Positions 54,391 to 64,000 of a DNA stretch of 64,000 nucleotides are shown piece by piece. The position numbers were made by a program, and so were the translations under genes. The notes under the pieces were generated by a model. It saw nothing but the letters and a program-made list of their open reading frames with translations, made no database searches and was not told where the DNA came from. Source of the DNA: an uncultured Paludibaculum sp. GTDB taxonomy: Bacteria > Acidobacteriota > Terriglobia > Bryobacterales > Bryobacteraceae. Position 1 is the stretch's first letter. Every line of letters begins with the position of its first letter. Location: positions 2,790,001 to 2,854,000 of the forward strand of contig NZ_OY762267.1 of the NCBI RefSeq assembly GCF_963665245.1, in the 5' to 3' direction.

Positions 54391-56300
54391 TGCAGGGCCT
54401 TCAGTCGGGTGATTACCGCAGTGAGGGAGGCGGGAACTTTCGCGAGAAGTCCGGGATTCTTGCGCATGTCCTTGCAGAGTTCGAACGCGTATTCCGTCTT
54501 CTTCTTTCGGAGTTTTGCGATGACCTCGTCGCGCGTCATGGTCGGCGCGGTCGTCTCGCCAAGGCGCAGGAGGATGGCGCGGAGTTCCGTTTCAAGTCCG
54601 TCTTCAACGAGGACTTGTTCGACATCGTTCTTGGGGAGGGTGGTGCAGATGGTGGCGAGCTCCGCAGTGGTGAACCCGCGTTTTGCAATGCGCGTGACGT
54701 AGCCTTGGCCAGCAGTGTCGCCGTCGAAGATCGCGTTCCATGGGATGTCGAATGCTCGTGCGAGTGCCGCGAAGGTTCCTGGGTCCCCGTTGTTTTTTGC
54801 GTCGATGATGCTGATGCCGTGCTCATCGAGCGGGTAGCCTTGAAGTTCGGCGATCGCGTGCATGATCAGGTAGTCGGACTGCCCTTCGACGATCAGCCAT
54901 TTTCTTGCGAAGAAGATCTCTCCTCTGATGCGCCGCGCCCACGTTTCGAGGTCCGCGAGTTCCTCGTCGGAAATGTGCCGCTTGGCTTGGCTCTTGAGGT
55001 CATTGAGGCGCGTGGTGATGGTGGCAATGTCCGCGTGTGTTGCGTAGGCGGTGAGGAATTTGTGGTGGAGGTCGTCCGTTAGGGGGCCCTTGATGGTGAG
55101 GGTTGTTGCAGGGAGGTCGTACGCGAGTAGGTTCTGGCTGTTCAAGAGAATGTTGTCGAGTGCTGGCGTGTAGGGAATCCTCGTCGAGAAATCTGGCGGG
55201 AGCCATGCGATTGAGGCACCGTCGTTGGTCGTTCGGAGGATGCGGAGGTCCCGAAACGGTACGCTCTGTACGAAGTATGGGGAGTGCGTCGTGACGAGTT
55301 TTTGTCCGGGTAGCTTGAGGATAGTCGTGCACAGGCTTCTCGTGGCGTGTGGGTGCAGGTGCGTTTCTGGTTCTTCGAGCTCGAGGATCGGAGTACTTTC
55401 TGGCTGGTACGACTCGGCGAGGAGGAGTCGTACGAACGAATCGAAAAGGAAGATGACTGCGAGGCTTTGCACGCCGTGACCGTGACTCTTGAGGGGGAGC
55501 CATGGTTGGGAAGTTTGTGATTTGAAGATGACCTCGGTTTTGGAGAGCATGTCCCACGGCTGGAGTGGGATCGCGCGAAGGTCGAGGTCGCCGGGCGTGT
55601 CGGCGGGCGAGACTTTCGTGATGCTCTTGAGGTTCTTCGTCACGGTGTCTAGCCGTGGGTCGGCGGTGAGGATTTGTTGGTTGAGCGTGTCGAGGTTCGC
55701 TTTTATCGTTGCTTGGAGCGTCTCGGGGACGTTCATGGCTTTGAGGAGTCGTCCCCAGAATTGCGATCGAGCGGAAAACTCGTCGTCAGCGTCACGATGT
55801 GGTCCGAGGTAGAACACGGGGAGGTACTGGAATGCTTCTTGGAAGTTCGTGCTTCGAGCGCCTCGTCCCGTGAGCGGTTTGCGTTCAGCGTTGAGGAATT
55901 CCCATTTGGGTTGTAGGCCGTTGCTGTCGGCGGTCATGCCGCACGTGACGTTGATGATGACGTAGCTGCGGCCCGTGATAGGGTCGAGTTGGATGATGTC
56001 GTTGAGGGCATTCTTGAGGGCGTCGCTCCACTCATCGGCTTGGCGTTCTTGCAGTTCGATCTGGATATTGATGGGCGGCGCGAGCTTCGGGTCGGTCGTT
56101 CCGGACGGCAAGTGGATGTCGTTCTCGGTAAAACCCGTCCCCCGCTGGCCCCAGCGACGCGTGAGCGCAATGCGTATCGCATCGAGAATCGCCGTCTTGC
56201 CGACATTGTTTGGACCAATGAAGACGGTGGTGCTACCCAGCGTAATGTCGATGTGTTTGATCGACCGGAAGTTCTTGATGATGACGCGAGTGATTTCCAT
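54387..56300 (-). CDS. gajA: OLD-family ATP-dependent nuclease, GajA-type (Gabija)
   Basis: 637 residues. An N-terminal ABC-type ATPase half has ITRVIIKNFRSIKHIDITLG, Walker A IGPNNVGKTAIL, a signature-like SHGHGVQSLAV and Walker B ILELEEPETHLHPHA. The C-terminal TOPRIM half shows the conserved acidic residues in KWLIVEGQSDYLIMHAIAEL and AIFDGDTAGQGY. This is a class 2 OLD nuclease as in GajA, expected to nick DNA in an ATP-gated way. The gene order gajA then gajB is typical. A -10-like GATAAT lies about 17 bases before ATG 56300, but no ribosome-binding site is seen. Confidence 0.82.
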   Translation of the reverse strand: MEITRVIIKNFRSIKHIDITLGSTTVFIGPNNVGKTAILDAIRIALTRRWGQRGTGFTENDIHLPSGTTDPKLAPPINIQIELQERQADEWSDALKNALNDIIQLDPITGRSYVIINVTCGMTADSNGLQPKWEFLNAERKPLTGRGARSTNFQEAFQYLPVFYLGPHRDADDEFSARSQFWGRLLKAMNVPETLQATIKANLDTLNQQILTADPRLDTVTKNLKSITKVSPADTPGDLDLRAIPLQPWDMLSKTEVIFKSQTSQPWLPLKSHGHGVQSLAVIFLFDSFVRLLLAESYQPESTPILELEEPETHLHPHATRSLCTTILKLPGQKLVTTHSPYFVQSVPFRDLRILRTTNDGASIAWLPPDFSTRIPYTPALDNILLNSQNLLAYDLPATTLTIKGPLTDDLHHKFLTAYATHADIATITTRLNDLKSQAKRHISDEELADLETWARRIRGEIFFARKWLIVEGQSDYLIMHAIAELQGYPLDEHGISIIDAKNNGDPGTFAALARAFDIPWNAIFDGDTAGQGYVTRIAKRGFTTAELATICTTLPKNDVEQVLVEDGLETELRAILLRLGETTAPTMTRDEVIAKLRKKKTEYAFELCKDMRKNPGLLAKVPASLTAVITRLKALQ

Positions 56301-57208
56301 GGGGGAAAAATCTTAGATTATCGGTTGGTGATTGGTAGCGGTGGGAAGACTCCGAATCGTCCTGTTGTGCGGCTTTTTTGGTGAAGCTGGTGTAGGACAT
56401 CATGGTCTTGAGCTCGGCGTCCGGTTCCTTGTTCTCGAGGACATGAGGGCTCCAGCGGCAGCGCGTGGCGCGCTCGCGTTGGTCACGCTCGTCGGCTGAG
56501 TGACCGGCGCCATGGATGATATCGTCATCACTGATTGCACCACACGCGCGGCGGGGCAGGGAGAGTTTTTAACTCCTCCGCTCACAACCCACTGCGGACA
56601 TCATACTCGATGACGAACACGCGACACGACAGCAGGCACCACGTACTCGTGCTGGGAAGCCGGGAGCCGGAGGAGCCGGAGCCGGGAGCCGGGAGCCGGG
56701 ACAGCCTGGCGTGTCACTGCTAATAAGTAGCGGAAAAACATGGACTTATGAACAGAGAATATTGGACCACGCGCCCCATGGTACGACGGAACCCTTTTCG
56801 TCAGTTGGCCCTCTCCAAGCCGTAAACAGCAAAGAATCAACATCATGGACTCTCACCGCACTCTCCCCGAAAACACAATCAAGCACAGGTCGTCCTGATT
56901 TCAGCCTGCAAATATGCCGCTGGGACGCACCGCAATAGCGTAAGGGCCACCGCCACCATCCGCGCGGACCGCCTTTCTCCTCCCGGGACGCCCATTCAAA
57001 TCACGGCTGCGCATCCACCCCGGACCGGCTCGGCACCACTCTTCCCTGAACCAGCACCATCCGCTTTTCCGCTTCGGAAGCCCGGCGGGCCTCTGTCATC
57101 CCATATAGAGCAGTCCTGTCGGCCCTTCCCGTCCTTCCGCGCATTCCGGGGAGTGCATCCCCTGCGGCCTCTGCATTTGCACCCGCGCTATCCTGTGAGT
57201 TCGAAACA
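56301..57208. other. gene-poor stretch with a GGGAGCC-rich tract
   Basis: About 900 bases between the OLD nuclease gene and the next small membrane gene. On the minus strand an open frame without a start runs from about 56575 to about 56233 with protein-like content (ISDDDIIHGAGHSADERDQ); it may be a decayed gene end. Between 56653 and 56702 the motif GGGAGCC or its variants recur about six times. No RNA gene is recognised. Confidence 0.4.
56653..56702. repeat. short GGGAGCC-type tandem tract
   Basis: Six or so imperfect copies of a 6- to 7-base unit (GCCGGGA and GCCGGA) lie side by side in 50 bases. The tract is in the gene-poor region upstream of the nuclease pair. It may be a replication-slippage expansion. 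No link to the defence genes is shown. Confidence 0.6.
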
Positions 57209-57493
57209 ATGAATATTGGCTCCAATCCTCTTCTGATCGCCTTGATCGTGCTGTTTTCGTTCCTCGCGATCTTTGGCCCGCCCGCCTGGTGGTACACGCG
57301 CGGGCGAAAGCCGGGCGAGCGACGAGAGAAGAGGTGGGGCGCCATTCTTCTCGGCATCCTGATGATTATCTCGATCGGGTACGTCCAGCCATCGGTTCGC
57401 GGCGACTGGTTCGGCTGGACCGCAAATATGGCGCGCGTGGTGGGCGGAGTGTGGTTGCTTGCCTGGGGCGCGAAGGGGATTCGCGTGGCCTGA
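57209..57493 (+). CDS. small membrane protein, unknown function
   Basis: 94 residues with three hydrophobic stretches (LLIALIVLFSFLAIFGPPAW, GAILLGILMIISIGYV, MARVVGGVWLLAWGAKGI). Two basic loops (RGRKPGERREKRW) suggest a positive-inside topology. I do not recognise it. It lies between the gene-poor stretch and the VapBC remnant. No clear ribosome-binding site precedes ATG 57209. Confidence 0.45.
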   Translation: MNIGSNPLLIALIVLFSFLAIFGPPAWWYTRGRKPGERREKRWGAILLGILMIISIGYVQPSVRGDWFGWTANMARVVGGVWLLAWGAKGIRVA

Positions 57494-57602
57494 TGTCTGG
57501 TGAAGCCGCGTTTGGGTCGAGAGTCAGCTTCCGACGAGCCGTGCAGGAAACGGGGATAGCCGGGAGAATCACAGCAGGATGCGTCTGTGCCATGATGCGG
57601 TT

Positions 57603-57827
57603 GTGCGCACCACGCTCGACATTCCGGATAAGGCATACCATCTCGCGAAAGCGATCGCCCGCGATCAGAATCGGAGCGTTGGGCAAGTCGTCGGGGACCT
57701 CATTCTCAAAGCGGCGCACAGTGCCAAAGGTGCAGGCGTTGAGATGAGCGACTATGGGTTCCCGACCTTTCATTGCACCCGCCCGGTGACAAGTGAGGAC
57801 GTCAAAGCACTGGAAGGTGAAGAGTAA
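57603..57827 (+). CDS. VapB-like antitoxin
   Basis: About 74 residues from GTG 57603, opening RTTLDIPDKAYHLAKAIARD, the ribbon-helix-helix DNA-binding pattern of VapB-type antitoxins. A C-terminal acidic tail (TSEDVKALEGEE) would wrap the toxin. The longer start at ATG 57579 adds eight unlikely residues. It is followed by, and overlaps, the start of a VapC-like toxin that is broken. The antitoxin itself looks intact. Confidence 0.72.
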   Translation: MRTTLDIPDKAYHLAKAIARDQNRSVGQVVGDLILKAAHSAKGAGVEMSDYGFPTFHCTRPVTSEDVKALEGEE

Positions 57828-58323
57828 AGTCGACCTTCTCGACGCCAACGTTCTTATTGCACTGGCCACGCCCGAACACAGTCTGAACGCGCGGGCGCCG
57901 GCAGGATTCCGCAAGGGGCATCGGTTTGCGACATGCCCGATCACCCAGGGAGTCCCGCATGGCCCTGTGGGCCGCCAGCCGGCAGGATGACGCAATCGGA
58001 CCGAGCCGTGACCGTCAGGGAGCGGAAGCCGGTCGTGCCCCGGCGTCTTTAACGGAGCGCTATGCCGGTTCCACTTACGTGCGGGTATTGACGCGACAGC
58101 GGAATCTGCCAAATTGCTACTGCAATCCATCTCCGCCCTCCCACGACATGAATTCTGGCCCGACGATGCTTCGTACCTCGATCTGCCGACGGCAGGGATC
58201 ATCGGGTACAAATAGGTCACGGACGCCCATCTGGCGTCTCTGACGCAACGCCACGGCGCAACACTCCTCACCATGGGCCAGGCTCTGGCTGCGATCCACC
58301 CCGGGGCCACGCTCCTCTCGTAG
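57817..58323 (+). pseudogene. disrupted VapC-like PIN-domain toxin
   Basis: From GTG 57817 the frame reads VKSKVDLLDANVLIALATPE, a PIN-domain N-terminus with the first catalytic Asp, then HRFATCPITQG. It stops at TGA 57988. The middle portion (ALWAASRQDDAI) continues in another frame. From about 58099 the original frame is again open and PIN-like (AESAKLLLQSISALPRHEFW, then GIIGYK), but there is an in-frame TAG at 58213, after which VTDAHLASLTQRHGATLLTM continues with the last catalytic Asp to the stop at 58321. At least one frameshift pair and one nonsense codon make it inactive. The antitoxin upstream remains. Confidence 0.78.
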
Positions 58324-58662
58324 CGGCGTTTCTTGGTCCATGGAGGATGTGGTGGGCGATTCGCCGTGCGAGTGACGCGCTGACATCCTGCGACGAGTCA
58401 AAGCACACCGAAAAGTTCGCATTCCATGAGGCGGAACTGGCGCCGGGACGGATCACATACGCCAACGCAAACGGCTGAGCTCCCTCCACGCTTCGCGCCC
58501 ACTCGATCTCTTCTTCAGTTCAAGCCGTTTTTCCCAGGCGAATAAAAAGCGGTCACAGCACTTCAAAAAAATAAGATAGTCCCCTATTTTCAATCGGATA
58601 TGGCGTTCTCCAGAGACGGCTCGTTGGTCGGCCCCCGCTATCATCTTTCTGGAGTCTGATTT
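58324..58662. other. intergenic stretch after the toxin remnant
   Basis: 340 bases. An ATG at 58347 opens a 43-residue frame ending TGA 58476-58478 (ASDALTSCDESKHTEKFAF), protein-like but of unknown family, perhaps another decayed gene. The final 90 bases are AT-richer, with a weak hairpin near 58573-58589. No other feature is supported. Confidence 0.3.
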
Positions 58663-58911
58663 ATGAGGAAACACGCTACGACGTACGACGCGATGGCCGC
58701 TGCCGCCCTCGCTCGCGGCATCCAGCACACGGATGTCAACCTGGACCTTCACTCGGCCACCGCGGCCGGCGTCGCCTCTCACGAGAACCCCGCCCGATTC
58801 CTCGACCTGCGCCAAGCCCTCTTCGAAGAGTCCCAGACTCCTTCGCTCCGCGAGCAGATCGCCACCGCCTCAATCACCGCGGCGGGAAAGGCTGCGAACA
58901 AGGGCCGTTAG
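58663..58911 (+). CDS. small protein preceding the repeat protein
   Basis: 82 residues. CTGGAG lies about nine bases before ATG 58663. The sequence is soluble and alanine/histidine-rich (YDAMAAAALARGIQHTDVNL, then ENPARFLDLRQALFEESQ). It stops two bases before the repeat-protein gene, so the two are cotranscribed and probably linked in function. No known family was recognised. Confidence 0.55.
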   Translation: MRKHATTYDAMAAAALARGIQHTDVNLDLHSATAAGVASHENPARFLDLRQALFEESQTPSLREQIATASITAAGKAANKGR

Positions 58912-58913
58912 CC

Positions 58914-61043
58914 ATGTCGACCGATACCACCCAACTTGCGCCATCCGCCCGCCGTCTGGCCGCCAACCGGGCCAACGCCCGGAAGTCCACCGGGCCCCGC
59001 ACCGAAGCTGGCAAACGCGCCTCCGCCCAGAACGCCCGCAAAACGCAGCCGTGCCCTTTCACGTTCCAACTGCCGCCGCACTTCGCGGCCGAGTGGCTCC
59101 ACGACGCTCTCCGCCGCACCGCCGCCTGTCCCGACGGCCGCGCCCGCCTGCTGCTCATCAACCGTTGCATGCTCCAGGCCCACGAACTCCGCTGGCATGC
59201 CATCGAGCGCACCCTCTTCGACACCGCTTGTCTCGAAACCGATGGCAGCGCCGACAGGGCATCGCTCTGGCTCGCCCAGCGGACCTCGGCCGCCCAGGGA
59301 CTCCTGTCCTACCATCGCTGGATCGCCCGCCGCATCAATCGGGTCGAACGCTGTCTGGCCGGACTCGCCGCGCAGTCCGCCCACATCGAAGAAGCAATCG
59401 AAGCAGAAGCACCCAAAACCATGGCCGCCGGAGCGGGTGGCGGCTCCACGTTTTCTCAGTTGTCTCCGTCTGATCTCGGCCCCGAAAGCACGCTGCCCAT
59501 CACCTACAGCGACAGCGGTTGGAGCTACGGCGGACTCTCCGGCATGTTCGGGATCCGTGTGGGAGCGCCCCAGCCCCCACGTCCGCCGCGGCCGCCCAAA
59601 CCGCCAACCGTCGGCCCGATTCGAGGCCGCTACCGCCTCTATCTCCGCTGCCCCGCGGCGCCGGAACCACCAAACGAAGCCAGGATGTCCCAATCGATGG
59701 CAGTTCCGCCTCCTCCTGCCGAGACCCATTCCATCGAACGAAGCCAACCCCTCAGCTCGTCAGCACTCGAGAGACCCGACGCCCAACCACGTCGCCGCGA
59801 AGATCAATTCGAAGATCAAGAGGACCAGGCTTCCCATCCGCTCGTGCTCCGGGAGCAAGATGCTCTCACAGCCAACAGCAGTATGCCCGCAGCAATTCCC
59901 GGAAGAACCCAAATTTCCGACCCGCCACAACAATCAGGACCGCCCCTCCACCATTACCCCCGGCATCGCCGGGGGCCCACCCCAACAACGGCAACGCCCG
60001 AGCCAACCCCAACCCAGCCCCAGCCAAATCTGTCTTCAAAAGACAGCCACTCGAGCCGCCCGCCCGTCCCCAGGGATGAAAACACGGTCGCTCCCAATAG
60101 CAGTATTCTCGAAAGCCTCCACCTCTCCGGCCCGTCGCAACAACCCAAACTGCGCCCCCACCATTCCCCCCGGCATCGCCGGGGGCCCATCCCAACAACG
60201 GCAACGCCCGAGCCAACCCCAACTCAATCCCAGCCAAACCTGTCTTCAAAAGACAGCCGCCCGAGCCGCCCGCCCGTCCCCAGGGAAGAAAACACGGTCG
60301 CTCCCAATAGCAGTATTCTCGAAGGCCCCCACCTCTCCAACCCGCCGCAACAACCAGAACCGCCCCACCACCATTACCCCCGGCATCGCCGGGGGCCCAT
60401 CCCAACAACGACGACGCCCGAGCCAACCCTAGCGGAATCCCAGTCAAATCTGCCGTCAAAAGACAGCCACCCGAGCCAACCGCCCGTCCCCAGGGAGGAA
60501 AACCCCATCCCTCTCAATAGCAGCATTCCCGGAAAAACCCAAATCTCCGACCCGCCGCAACAATCAGAACTGCCCCTCCACCATTCCCCCCGGCATCGCC
60601 GGGGGCCCATCCCAACAACGACGACGCCCGAGCCAACCCTAGCGGAATCCCAGCCAAATCTGCCGTCAAAAGACAGCCACCCGAGCCAACCGCCCGTCCC
60701 CAGGGAGGAAAACTCCATCCCTCTCAGTAGCAGCATTCCCGGAAAAACCCAAATCTCCGGCCCACCGCAACAACCCGAACTGCCCCTCCACCATTACCCC
60801 CGGCATCGCCGGGGGCCCATCCCAACAACGGCAACGCCCGAGCCAAACCCAACTCAGCCCCAGCCAAACCTGTCTTCAAAAGACAGCCGCCCGAGCCAAC
60901 CCACCGCCCCGTCCAACGACGGCAGCCGCCTCCCGTCCATGCAGGAATCGGACACTGCCACCATCCAGCCAATCGAACCCAATCGTCAAACCGGACGCCC
61001 ACCTGGGAAGACCGCCCACGGCCCGCCTGAGCCTTCCGCCTGA
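58914..61043 (+). CDS. repeat-rich protein with conserved ANRANARKSTGPRT N-terminus
   Basis: 709 residues. The N-terminus carries RLAANRANARKSTGPRTEAG, a motif that recurs in acidobacterial and planctomycete hypothetical proteins. Residues 40-170 are helical and structured (LLLINRCMLQAHELRWHAIE). From about residue 320 on, five near-identical 70-residue units (HYPRHRRGPIPTTATPEPTP with P, T, S, Q content) give a proline/threonine-rich disordered tail. No signal peptide or membrane helix is seen. All three frames are partly open through the repeat because its period is a multiple of three; the frame described is supported by its N-terminus and ribosome-binding site. Function unknown. Confidence 0.65.
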   Translation: MSTDTTQLAPSARRLAANRANARKSTGPRTEAGKRASAQNARKTQPCPFTFQLPPHFAAEWLHDALRRTAACPDGRARLLLINRCMLQAHELRWHAIERTLFDTACLETDGSADRASLWLAQRTSAAQGLLSYHRWIARRINRVERCLAGLAAQSAHIEEAIEAEAPKTMAAGAGGGSTFSQLSPSDLGPESTLPITYSDSGWSYGGLSGMFGIRVGAPQPPRPPRPPKPPTVGPIRGRYRLYLRCPAAPEPPNEARMSQSMAVPPPPAETHSIERSQPLSSSALERPDAQPRRREDQFEDQEDQASHPLVLREQDALTANSSMPAAIPGRTQISDPPQQSGPPLHHYPRHRRGPTPTTATPEPTPTQPQPNLSSKDSHSSRPPVPRDENTVAPNSSILESLHLSGPSQQPKLRPHHSPRHRRGPIPTTATPEPTPTQSQPNLSSKDSRPSRPPVPREENTVAPNSSILEGPHLSNPPQQPEPPHHHYPRHRRGPIPTTTTPEPTLAESQSNLPSKDSHPSQPPVPREENPIPLNSSIPGKTQISDPPQQSELPLHHSPRHRRGPIPTTTTPEPTLAESQPNLPSKDSHPSQPPVPREENSIPLSSSIPGKTQISGPPQQPELPLHHYPRHRRGPIPTTATPEPNPTQPQPNLSSKDSRPSQPTAPSNDGSRLPSMQESDTATIQPIEPNRQTGRPPGKTAHGPPEPSA
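59880..60900 (+). repeat. five-copy 210-bp tandem repeat with hairpins
   Basis: The landmark CGGCATCGCC falls at 59961, 60171, 60381, 60591 and 60801, an exact period of 210 bases. Around each is CCCCCGGC-ATC-GCCGGGGG, a perfect 8-bp inverted repeat with a three-base loop. Copies are almost identical at the DNA level, including third positions, so the expansion is recent or kept uniform. A partial unit precedes the first. It lies inside the 709-residue gene. Confidence 0.9.
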
Positions 61044-61165
61044 CTCAGATGCGGTCCAGCCAAACGAACCCATTCGCCCGGGCCCCGCGCCAAAAGCTCT
61101 TTGACAATGAGAACTTCGCTTTCAGTAAGGATGGCGGATAGGCGGAAGTCGGACCCTCGAGAAAG

Positions 61166-61198
61166 CCAAACGGCGGCGTTGCGCACGCCGCCGTTTGG
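61166..61198. terminator. bidirectional intrinsic terminator
   Basis: A perfect 14-bp inverted repeat (CCAAACGGCGGCGT, five-base loop, ACGCCGCCGTTTGG). It lies between the convergent repeat-protein gene and katG, 123 bases after the former and 72 after the latter. On the minus strand it is followed by CTTTCTC, on the plus strand by TTGTTGG, short T-rich tails. It should stop transcription from both directions. Confidence 0.75.
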
Positions 61199-61269
61199 TT
61201 GTTGGTCCAGCTCTCGGGAACCACCTCCGGCCCTGGGCCGACGGGCCCCGGGCACGATGATCTCCTGCT

Positions 61270-63552
<2,283 letters not shown>

Positions 63553-63554
63553 CT

Positions 63555-64000
63555 ATGGCACAGAAAATACGGACGCGTGGATTTGATTTGCGGCAGCTGG
63601 AGTACTTCTGTGCGGTGGCGCGAACAGGGAGCTTCACGAAGGCGGCGGAGGATCTGGGGATCGCACAGCCCTCGCTCTCTGAGCAGATTGCGCGGCTGGA
63701 GGAGGGGCTGGGCGGGGCTCTGTTTGAGCGGCTGAACCGGCGGGTGGAACTGACTCCGCTGGGCGAGGCGATTCTGGGCAAGGCGCAGGCCCTGCTGGAG
63801 GATGCCGCGGCGTTGCCAGACTATTTCGAGCGGGCGCGGAAGGGAATGCATGGTCCGCTGCGGGTCGGCGCGATTCCCACGATCCTGCCCTACTACCTGA
63901 CGCCGCTCCTGAAGGGCTTCACGGAGCGCTACCAGGACGTCGATCTGCATGTCCGGGAGGGGACGACAGCGGAGTTGGTGGAGCAGGTGCTGGAGGGGCA
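63555..64000 (+). CDS. LysR-family regulator, OxyR-like (partial)
   Basis: The frame opens at ATG 63555 and is still open at the window end; about 148 residues are visible. The N-terminal winged helix has LRQLEYFCAVARTGSFTKAA and EDLGIAQPSLSEQIARLEEG, typical LysR. The start of the effector domain follows (MHGPLRVGAIPTILPYYLTP). It is divergent from katG, the usual arrangement of oxyR. The redox cysteines of OxyR lie past the visible part, so OxyR identity is not proved. The gene continues outside the window. Confidence 0.85.
   Translation, partial: MAQKIRTRGFDLRQLEYFCAVARTGSFTKAAEDLGIAQPSLSEQIARLEEGLGGALFERLNRRVELTPLGEAILGKAQALLEDAAALPDYFERARKGMHGPLRVGAIPTILPYYLTPLLKGFTERYQDVDLHVREGTTAELVEQVLEG

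Noticed and set aside
59866..60736. Glycine/tryptophan-rich minus-strand frames in the repeat zone.
   Set aside because: They arise from the repeat period being a multiple of three and have no start or context support.
59880..60900. A CRISPR array in the 210-bp repeats.
   Set aside because: The unit is 210 bases and almost wholly conserved; there are no short repeats with unique spacers and no cas genes nearby.

Overview
The window is high-GC, gene-dense bacterial chromosome. It looks like an acidobacterium, probably of the Bryobacter/Solibacter/Paludibaculum group. This is inferred from family content: a 984-residue Oar-like TonB-dependent receptor with an N-terminal carboxypeptidase-regulatory domain, two SSS symporters, a DUF6807 (PmoA-like) protein, a secreted MGH1-like glycoside hydrolase and a TPR-CHAT protein. 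No rRNA or tRNA gene was recognised, so the placement rests on protein families only.

Layout. 0.3-3.4 kb: an AAA+ ATPase divergent from a secretin-like outer-membrane protein. 3.4-10.6 kb (+ strand): a sugar module with a small coiled-coil protein, a SIS-domain sugar-phosphate enzyme, a secreted metallophosphoesterase, an SSS symporter, an unlisted 59-residue membrane peptide, galactokinase and a GT39-like membrane protein. 10.6-19.1 kb: housekeeping and envelope genes (DUF4870-like protein, SirB1-like protein, Skp/OmpH, GroES without an adjacent GroEL, an ECF-type sigma factor with its putative anti-sigma, a cohesin/TIG-like secreted protein and a TPR-CHAT protein). 19.1-29.4 kb: a carbohydrate locus on the minus strand (Gfo/Idh/MocA oxidoreductase, TonB receptor, glycoside hydrolase, SSS symporter, DUF6807), divergent from an IclR regulator and a beta-hydroxyacid-dehydrogenase-like enzyme.

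29.4-39.1 kb: a complete chemotaxis-type cluster on the minus strand, in the order STAS, CheA, MCP, CheW, CheY-like, CheR, CheB, soluble MCP-like protein, CheY-like. It is headed by a divergent FHA-GAF-PP2C phosphatase. 40.9-42.1 kb: ArgD-type aminotransferase. 42.1-50.9 kb: exopolysaccharide/envelope glycan genes (large membrane glycosyltransferase-like protein, Wzc-like tyrosine autokinase, Wzx-like flippase, UDP-galactopyranose mutase, VanZ-like protein). 51.0-51.8 kb: a two-domain TIGR03067-like protein.

52.2-58.5 kb is the accessory region. It holds a two-gene OLD-nuclease plus UvrD-helicase pair that matches Gabija (GajA/GajB) in gene order and motifs, with visibly different base usage. 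Next comes about 0.9 kb without convincing genes but with a GGGAGCC-rich tract, then a small membrane protein and a VapBC toxin-antitoxin locus whose VapC toxin is broken. 58.7-61.0 kb: a two-gene unit whose second product carries five exact-period 210-bp (70-residue) repeats, each with a perfect 8-bp hairpin. 61.2-64.0 kb: a signal-peptide-bearing catalase-peroxidase (KatG), divergent from an OxyR-like LysR regulator cut by the window end.

The strongest candidates for a second look are the Gabija-type pair and its degraded neighbourhood, the 210-bp repeat gene, and the chemotaxis-type cluster joined to STAS and PP2C modules.
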